Assembly (NCBI RefSeq): GCF_001434135.1
Contig: NZ_AZEB01000002.1
Coordinates: 1-64,000 of the forward strand
Reading direction: 5' to 3'
Length of the DNA stretch: 64,000 bases
Source of the DNA: Lentilactobacillus kisonensis DSM 19906 = JCM 15041
GTDB lineage: Bacteria > Bacillota > Bacilli > Lactobacillales > Lactobacillaceae
Positions within the stretch are counted from its first letter, which is position 1; every line of letters begins with the position of its first letter. Of this stretch, positions 62,292 to 64,000 are shown piece by piece. The position numbers and the translations under genes are program-made. The notes beneath the pieces were generated by a model. That model made no database searches. It was not told the origin of the DNA and saw only the letters and a list, made by a program, of their open reading frames with translations.

Positions 62292-63278
62292 TCATTTTAA
62301 AATGTTATCGATTTGTTTTAATTCTGTTGCGGTGAAATCTAGATTATCCAATGCTTTGACGTTGTCGACTAACTGTGCCGGGCGACTGGCGCCTACTAGT
62401 ACTGAGGCGATTTCTGGATTTCGTAAGTTCCAGGAAAGGGCCATTTCAGCCAATGATTGCCCCCGATTTTGAGCAACCTGGTTCAATTTTTTGACCGTTG
62501 TCAACGTGTTCTCAACTTGATCTTCGTGCAAGAAGGGGCTGGTTGATTTATGAGCCCTTGAGTCTGCTGGAATGCCGTTCAAATACCGATCACTTAAGAG
62601 TCCTTGAGCAAGCGAACTATAGCTGACGGCTGCTTTATGTTCTGATCTTAACACGGGGAACAAATCCTGTTCAACGGTTCGGTCAAACATGTTATAGCGC
62701 GGTTGATGAATGATAAAGGGGGTCTTTAAATCGTTGAAGACCGTTGTAATTGCTTTTGTTTGAGCACCATCATAGTTGAAAATCCCAATGTAGAGGGCTT
62801 TACCCTCATGAACCAGTTCATCAAGGGCTAATGCAGTCTCTTCGACTGGGGTGTTTGGATCGGGACGGTGAGAATAAAAAATATCAAAATAATCCAATCC
62901 CGTTCGCTTTAGACTTTGATCGGCACTTGCGATAATGTACTTACGAGAACCCCAATCACCGTAAGGACCAGGCCACATGGTGTAACCCGCCTTACTAGCG
63001 ATAATCATTTCATCCCGGTACGGTTTCATATCACCGGCCATAATTTTGCCAAAGTTTTCTTCAGCACTTCCGGGAATTGGACCGTAATTATTAGCTAAAT
63101 CAAAATAAGTAATTCCCAGGTCGAACGCTTGGTGGATAATTGCTTTTTGATTTTCAAATGAATCAACGCTACCAAAGTTATGCCAAAGCCCAAGGCCAAT
63201 TGCGGAGAGCTTTAGGCCACTGCGGCCAACCCTGTTATAGCGCATCTTGTTATATCGTTGTTCGGAAGCTTTATACAT
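62292..63278 (-). CDS. Aldo/keto reductase (YghZ-like)
   Basis: A 328-residue AKR. The N-terminus RYNRVGRSGLKLSAIGLGLW and catalytic tetrad (Asp in YFDLANNYG with Tyr, Lys in IIASKAGY, His in FYSHRPD) are conserved, placing it near the YghZ/L-glyceraldehyde-3-phosphate reductase branch of AKR14. NADPH-dependent reduction of aldehydes is expected. AAGGAGATC lies upstream; a hairpin element sits right beyond that SD. Confidence 0.9.
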   Translation of the reverse strand: MYKASEQRYNKMRYNRVGRSGLKLSAIGLGLWHNFGSVDSFENQKAIIHQAFDLGITYFDLANNYGPIPGSAEENFGKIMAGDMKPYRDEMIIASKAGYTMWPGPYGDWGSRKYIIASADQSLKRTGLDYFDIFYSHRPDPNTPVEETALALDELVHEGKALYIGIFNYDGAQTKAITTVFNDLKTPFIIHQPRYNMFDRTVEQDLFPVLRSEHKAAVSYSSLAQGLLSDRYLNGIPADSRAHKSTSPFLHEDQVENTLTTVKKLNQVAQNRGQSLAEMALSWNLRNPEIASVLVGASRPAQLVDNVKALDNLDFTATELKQIDNILK

Positions 63279-63297
63279 GATAAGATCTCCTTATTAT

Positions 63298-63660
63298 AGA
63301 AAGTGAGCGAAGCAAAGCGGTTAGGGATCGGAGCATAAGTCTCCCCACCCAGAAATCCCTGGGCTTGGGGGATTTTTGGGTGGGGTGCTTATGTGTAGAT
63401 CCCTGCTTTGCGGAGCTGTCCTAAGAAAAGTGAGCGAAGCAAAGCGGTTAGAGTGCGGAACCAAGCGGTTAGAGACTGGAGCCTAAGCCTTCTCCGCCAG
63501 GAATCCCGGTTTTGGATTTTTGGCGGAGAAGGCTTAGGTGCAAGTCTCTGCTTGGTGCAGCACGTTTCTGCAATGTCGCCAAGGAACGGAAATTCCCGGG
63601 CCTGGAATTTTTGCTACAGGTGCTTATGGGGAAGTTTCTGCTTTGCATAGCACTCCTATA
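63298..63660 (-). repeat. Two hairpin elements upstream of the aldo/keto reductase gene
   Basis: Copy 1 (63298-63424) has arms CCCCACCC/GGGTGGGG and GGGATCGG/GATCCC. Copy 2 (about 63425-63655) is composite, with TTCTCCGCC/GGCGGAGAA and a second incomplete unit after CTTGGTGCAGCACG. On the minus strand copy 1 ends CGCTCACTTTCTATAATAAGGAG, against the SD. Confidence 0.8.
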
Positions 63661-63763
63661 TTGAATAGGTAACTTACTTCAATATATCACTTCAAGTAAG
63701 CTTGAGGTAAAGTGATAAAGCGGATATTTTTTGAGCCCAAATTGATGGGTCAATTTTGACCAA

Positions 63764-63822
63764 ATAACGGGCTTAAGTAAGTGTTCTCAAATTAAGAATA
63801 CCTACTTAAGCCCGTTATATTT
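63764..63822 (-). terminator. Terminator of the partial gene at the right edge
   Basis: ATAACGGGCTTAAGTA pairs perfectly with TACTTAAGCCCGTTAT; T-rich flanks on both sides. Confidence 0.75.
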
Positions 63823-63851
63823 TAGGATTAAATTAAACGGATAATTACTTT

Positions 63852-64000
63852 TTATGATTCATCAATTGTGGTCACATCGTAACCCTTACCAGCAAGAATC
63901 CTGGAAGCATTATACGGGCCAATTCCCTTTCTGAAGGTGATGTAGATTTTTTTATCCTTCGGTACCTCGCTGATCCGATCTCGAAGTTGGGACAAAGGAA
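63852..64000 (-). CDS. C-terminal part of a rhodanese-domain protein (probably CoA-disulfide reductase-like)
   Basis: The last 48 codons (PLSQLRDRISEVPKDKKIYI, then TFRKGIGPYNASRILAGKGY, then DVTTIDES) match the end of the rhodanese domain fused to FAD-dependent pyridine-nucleotide disulfide oxidoreductases. The PL-x-x-LRxR and P-Y-x-A-x-R-IL patterns are typical. The catalytic Cys position of rhodanese is replaced (TFRKG). Incomplete: the gene continues beyond the window. Confidence 0.7.
   Translation of the reverse strand, partial: PLSQLRDRISEVPKDKKIYITFRKGIGPYNASRILAGKGYDVTTIDES

Overview
The window is a stretch of low-to-moderate GC Gram-positive chromosome that reads as a heterofermentative-type lactic acid bacterium (Lactobacillaceae; Lentilactobacillus or Levilactobacillus would fit, but I cannot fix the genus from sequence alone). 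Reasons: a malolactic locus (mleR / mleA / mleP), two choloylglycine-hydrolase-family enzymes, an R-specific-ADH-like short-chain dehydrogenase, a VanX-like dipeptidase, a secreted LRR/MucBP/DUF5776-type surface protein, Firmicutes-type Shine-Dalgarno sequences and two TPP riboswitches driving HMP/thiamine ECF transport.

Layout. 1-15000: a beta-barrel-repeat-like hypothetical protein, zinc-ribbon protein, SDR alcohol dehydrogenase, a small membrane protein with a long structured leader, the TPP-riboswitch ykoE-ykoD-ykoC operon, a HAD phosphatase, a choloylglycine hydrolase homologue and an nnrE-vanX-FAD protein operon. 15062-25687: a 10.6-kb mobile element in the 3' end of a tRNA-Arg gene. 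It is bounded by 53-bp direct repeats and carries a frameshifted tyrosine integrase, a phage-type repressor, a cassette of secreted/membrane proteins, two microproteins, a serine recombinase and a family B DNA polymerase. 25688-29400: a second, decayed att-like copy, a DUF4365-like nuclease-domain protein, an orphan antitoxin and two broken toxin genes. 29432-49300: MarR/GNAT, transporters, malolactic operon, LRR surface protein, acetyltransferases, DedA, RecQ, an HTH-DUF3800-like protein, MFS and DJ-1 genes. 49446-64000: amino acid permeases, TauE/SafE proteins, a second TPP-riboswitch ykoE followed by a signal-less ThiY-like protein, exonuclease III, a TetR-controlled ABC exporter, an aldo/keto reductase and the end of a rhodanese-domain protein.

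Two things stand out. First, the tRNA-Arg element resembles a pipolin (a self-replicating integrative element with its own PolB), but its polymerase has a degraded 3'-5' exonuclease site and a TDG-type motif C, and most of its cargo is small secreted proteins. Second, about two dozen copies of a ~120-bp multi-stem hairpin element are scattered between genes. Nearly every stem is conserved as a base-paired structure while its sequence changes on both sides. Copies sit precisely against Shine-Dalgarno sequences or stop codons, sometimes supplying the stop codon.

All calls are from reading the sequence; no database search was run.
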